15,454 nucleotides of DNA, taken from the NCBI GenBank assembly GCA_046756445.1, contig JBHHWI010000070.1, positions 1 to 15,454 of the forward strand, given 5' to 3'. The stretch comes from JACZWL01 sp046756445 (GTDB lineage: Bacteria; Pseudomonadota; Gammaproteobacteria; Steroidobacterales; Woeseiaceae). This document shows positions 7,832 to 15,454 of the stretch, one piece after another. Position numbers and translations under genes: made by a program. Below the pieces are notes generated by a model. The model saw only the letters and a list, made by a program, of their open reading frames with translations, was not told where the DNA came from and did no database searches. The stretch's first letter is position 1. Each line of letters opens with the position of its first letter.

Positions 7832-7832
<1 letters not shown>
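3753..7832 (+). CDS. rpoB: DNA-directed RNA polymerase subunit beta
   Basis: The beta subunit forms one pincer of the RNA polymerase core and part of the active centre. The product has 1359 residues (E. coli 1342) and is collinear with it. The N-terminal protrusion and lobes are followed by the rifampicin-binding cluster at 513–539 (GSSQLSQFMDQNNPLSE to RRVSALGPGG). There the equivalents of E. coli D516, H526 and S531 are the wild-type D522, H532 and S537, predicting sensitivity at those sites. The flap and a charged, coiled-coil-like insert follow, then the active-site GDKMAGRHGNKG with K1084 and K1092 (E. coli K1065 and K1073). The C-terminal clamp ends SLGINIELETD. GAGG at 3738–3741 lies 11 bases before the ATG. 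Its TGA overlaps the rpoC ATG by one base. Confidence 0.99.
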
Positions 7833-12112
<4,280 letters not shown>

Positions 12113-12113
12113 A

Positions 12114-12130
12114 CCGGGGACGGACCCCGG
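12114..12130 (+). other. Perfect G+C hairpin directly after rpoC
   Basis: CCGGGG (12114–12119) and CCCCGG (12125–12130) form a perfect 6-bp stem with a 5-base loop, starting two bases after the rpoC stop. No T run follows, so it is not a canonical intrinsic terminator. A partly overlapping alternative pairs GGACCCC with TGGGGCCC downstream. It could stabilise the rpoBC message end or support weak termination (inference). Confidence 0.45.
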
Positions 12131-12160
12131 ATGGGGCCCGTTCCCGACCCGTCTCCATGC

Positions 12161-12190
12161 TTGACACCGGTATCGGGGCGTCCATACAAT
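12161..12190 (+). promoter_or_regulatory. Sigma70 promoter of the str operon (rpsL-rpsG-fusA-tuf)
   Basis: A perfect -35 TTGACA (12161–12166) and a -10 TACAAT (12185–12190, 5 of 6) are separated by 18 bases. Transcription would start near 12197–12201. The stretch after the -10, GCCCCGCC (12191–12198), is a G+C-rich discriminator of the type that makes ribosomal and tRNA promoters sensitive to ppGpp and growth rate. CGGGGC (12174–12179) and GCCCCG (12191–12196) form an inverted repeat flanking the -10. This is the only near-consensus promoter I can see in the window, and it gives rpsL a leader of roughly 190 bases. Confidence 0.85.
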
Positions 12191-12206
12191 GCCCCGCCTT
12201 AACCCG

Positions 12207-12229
12207 AGGGCCTGACACATCAGGGTCCT
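12207..12229 (+). other. Hairpin near the 5' end of the rpsL leader
   Basis: CCTGA (12211–12215) and TCAGG (12220–12224) pair perfectly around CACA. An outer AGG/CCT pairing (12207–12209 with 12227–12229) extends it past small bulges. It would lie within about 30 bases of the predicted RNA 5' end, so it may protect the message from 5'-end decay (inference). Confidence 0.45.
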
Positions 12230-12297
12230 ACAATTTAGCGACGGGATTGGGGAAAAGTCCTTGTTATTCAGGATCTTGAGCCCGAATCTCGTCAAAG

Positions 12298-12331
12298 CCG
12301 ACGGCTGAATCAGGATTGATTCAGGCGTCGG
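12298..12331 (+). promoter_or_regulatory. Long leader hairpin upstream of the rpsL attenuator
   Basis: CCGACG (12298–12303) pairs with CGTCGG (12326–12331), and CTGAATCA (12305–12312) pairs with TGATTCAG (12317–12324). There is one G/G mismatch between the stems and a GGAT loop. That is 14 paired bases, the strongest symmetrical element in the window, ending two bases before the terminator-like stem. A competing pairing of GCC+GAATC (12280–12288) with GATTC+GGC (12318–12326) is possible and would disrupt it. Confidence 0.6.
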
Positions 12332-12333
12332 TT

Positions 12334-12361
12334 GCGCGCGTGTATCTGCGCGCCGTTTTTT
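12334..12361 (+). terminator. Intrinsic-terminator-like attenuator before rpsL
   Basis: GCGCGC (12334–12339) and GCGCGC (12348–12353) form a perfect self-complementary stem with an 8-base loop. CG and six T residues (12356–12361) follow. This is the standard form of a Rho-independent terminator, yet it lies downstream of the str promoter and only 26 bases before the rpsL start codon. It would therefore limit both read-through from rpoBC and transcripts from the str promoter itself. It is the only hairpin in the window followed by a real T run. Confidence 0.65.
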
Positions 12362-12387
12362 ATGCAGATGATCAGGAAGAGAGGCCT

Positions 12388-12762
12388 GTGGCCACGACGA
12401 ATCAACTCGTACGCAAACCGCGCTCGCTGAAGGCGGCCAAGAGCACCGTGCCGGCGCTCGAGGGCAGCCCACAGAAGCGGGGCGTTTGCACCCGCGTGTA
12501 TACCACCACGCCGAAGAAGCCGAACTCCGCGATGCGGAAAGTCGCCCGCGTGCGGCTGACCAATGGATTCGAGGTCACGAGCTACATCGGCGGCGAAGGT
12601 CACAACCTTCAGGAGCACTCCGTCGTATTGATTCGCGGCGGTCGTGTCAAAGATCTGCCCGGTGTGCGTTATCACACCATTCGCGGCACCCTGGATTGTG
12701 CCGGCGTCAGCGATCGCAAGCAGGGCCGCTCGAAGTACGGCGCCAAGCGGCCGAAAACATAG
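12388..12762 (+). CDS. rpsL: 30S ribosomal protein S12
   Basis: S12 lies at the decoding centre and influences accuracy of translation. From the GTG at 12388 the product is 124 residues, the exact E. coli length, beginning MATTNQLVRKPR. Decoding-site loops are TTTPKKPNSAMRK (39–51) and GGRVKDLPGVRYH (84–96). The lysines altered in streptomycin-resistant mutants (E. coli K42 and K87) are present as residues 43 and 88. The aspartate that RimO methylthiolates (D89 here) is kept. An ATA-like upstream extension to 12316 would run into the attenuator and is rejected. AGGAAGAGAGG at 12374–12384 supports the GTG. It is the first gene of the str operon, ends in TAG, and lies only 13 bases before rpsG. 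Confidence 0.98.
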   Translation: MATTNQLVRKPRSLKAAKSTVPALEGSPQKRGVCTRVYTTTPKKPNSAMRKVARVRLTNGFEVTSYIGGEGHNLQEHSVVLIRGGRVKDLPGVRYHTIRGTLDCAGVSDRKQGRSKYGAKRPKT

Positions 12763-12775
12763 TCAGAGACGAACG

Positions 12776-13255
12776 ATGTCGAGACGAACACAGGCCCCCA
12801 AGCGCGCGATCCTGCCCGATCCCAAGTACGGCAGCGAACTGCTCGCGAAGTTCATGAACATGATCATGAACGACGGCAAGAAGTCCGTCGCCGAGCGGAT
12901 AATCTATGGTGCGCTGGACCGGATCTCCGAAAAGGAGACCCACGCGGATGACAAGGCGCTGGAGCTCCTGGAGAAGGCGCTCGAAAACGTCAAGCCCGTG
13001 GTCGAGGTCAAGTCCCGGCGTGTCGGCGGTGCCACCTATCAGGTACCGATTGAAGTCAGGCCCGCCCGACGCCAGACGCTGGCAATGCGCTGGTTGATCG
13101 ATGCGGCAAGACACCGTAGCGAGAAATCCATGGCGCACCGTTTGGCCCACGAGCTGATGGATGCAGCCGAAAATCGCGGGTCAGCCGTGAAAAAGAAGGA
13201 AGATACTCACCGGATGGCCGAAGCCAACAAGGCTTTCTCACACTACCGGTGGTGA
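12776..13255 (+). CDS. rpsG: 30S ribosomal protein S7
   Basis: S7 is a primary binder of the 3' major domain of 16S rRNA, organises the 30S head and contacts E-site tRNA. The product from the ATG at 12776 is 159 residues, close to the usual bacterial ~156 (E. coli K-12 has a longer tail). Landmarks are the basic start MSRRTQAPKRAILPDPKYGS, the conserved FMNMIMNDGKKSVAERIIYGAL, the beta hairpin VKSRRVGGATYQVPIEVRP that reaches the E site, and RTLAHELMDAA-like helices before KKKEDTHRMAEANKAFSHYRW. The Shine-Dalgarno is weak (AGAGACGA), so coupling to rpsL is likely. The 13-base gap leaves no room for the S7-binding intercistronic operator of E. coli. Confidence 0.98.
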   Translation: MSRRTQAPKRAILPDPKYGSELLAKFMNMIMNDGKKSVAERIIYGALDRISEKETHADDKALELLEKALENVKPVVEVKSRRVGGATYQVPIEVRPARRQTLAMRWLIDAARHRSEKSMAHRLAHELMDAAENRGSAVKKKEDTHRMAEANKAFSHYRW

Positions 13256-13290
13256 GCCCTTCCGGTTCCCAGGACTCCAGGACTATTCCC

Positions 13291-15384
<2,094 letters not shown>

Positions 15385-15400
15385 TAAACGGACGAAACTC

Positions 15401-15454
15401 ATGTCGAAAGAAAAGTTTGAGAGAACCAAGCCACACGTCAACGTTGGCACGATT
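15401..15454 (+). CDS. tuf: Elongation factor Tu, N-terminal fragment (runs off window)
   Basis: The last 54 bases encode 18 residues, MSKEKFERTKPHVNVGTI, the unmistakable start of EF-Tu, which delivers aminoacyl-tRNA to the ribosome. The gene is cut by the window end before the P-loop. It follows fusA by 16 bases with a modest GGACGAA ribosome binding site, completing the str operon order rpsL-rpsG-fusA-tuf. By analogy with Pseudomonas, a second tuf copy may lie upstream of the tRNA-Trp gene, outside the window (inference). Confidence 0.97.
   Translation, partial: MSKEKFERTKPHVNVGTI

Noticed and set aside
13249..13290. Upstream extension of fusA to a GTG inside the rpsG stop region (likewise rpsG to 12644 and rpsL to 12316)
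   Set aside because: The added residues do not match the families, while the internal starts match the known N-termini and have suitable ribosome binding sites.

Overview
This window is the tRNA-Trp–secE–nusG–rplKAJL–rpoBC–rpsL–rpsG–fusA–tuf block of a bacterial chromosome, with every gene on the + strand. The proteins are close to their Escherichia coli and Pseudomonas counterparts. The order tRNA-Trp–secE–nusG–…–fusA–tuf is the one known from Pseudomonas and many non-enteric Gammaproteobacteria. I therefore infer a gammaproteobacterium of moderately high G+C, with no genus assignment. I see no mobile element, phage gene, CRISPR array, frameshift or accessory cassette, and no undescribed multi-gene system. 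The non-routine content lies in the RNA leaders and gene junctions.

Layout. 1–76 is tRNA-Trp (anticodon CCA), followed 62 bases later by secE (translocase subunit) and nusG (transcription factor). A 153-base gap with hairpins leads to rplK and rplA (L11 and L1), which are joined by a one-base overlap. A 310-base structured gap (2365–2674) holds a strong candidate for the L10(L12)4 feedback operator, followed by rplJ and rplL (L10 and L7/L12). A 121-base gap with two hairpins leads to rpoB and rpoC, which overlap by one base. After rpoC a 275-base gap (12113–12387) contains a near-consensus sigma70 promoter with a G+C-rich discriminator. It also holds a long perfect-arm hairpin and an intrinsic-terminator-like element just before rpsL. 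Then rpsL, rpsG and fusA (S12, S7, EF-G) follow closely, and the first 18 codons of tuf (EF-Tu) run off the window end.

The genes together supply the core of transcription (beta, beta', NusG) and translation (ribosomal stalk proteins, S12/S7, EF-G, EF-Tu), plus a subunit of protein export. The leaders suggest the usual logic: ribosomal-protein feedback before rplJ (and possibly rplK), growth-rate or stringent control at the rpsL promoter, and translational coupling at the tight junctions. Two points differ from the enteric textbook case. The rpsL–rpsG gap is only 13 bases, too short for the S7 translational operator known in E. coli. The str-operon leader carries a terminator-like hairpin between its promoter and the first gene, which suggests attenuation.
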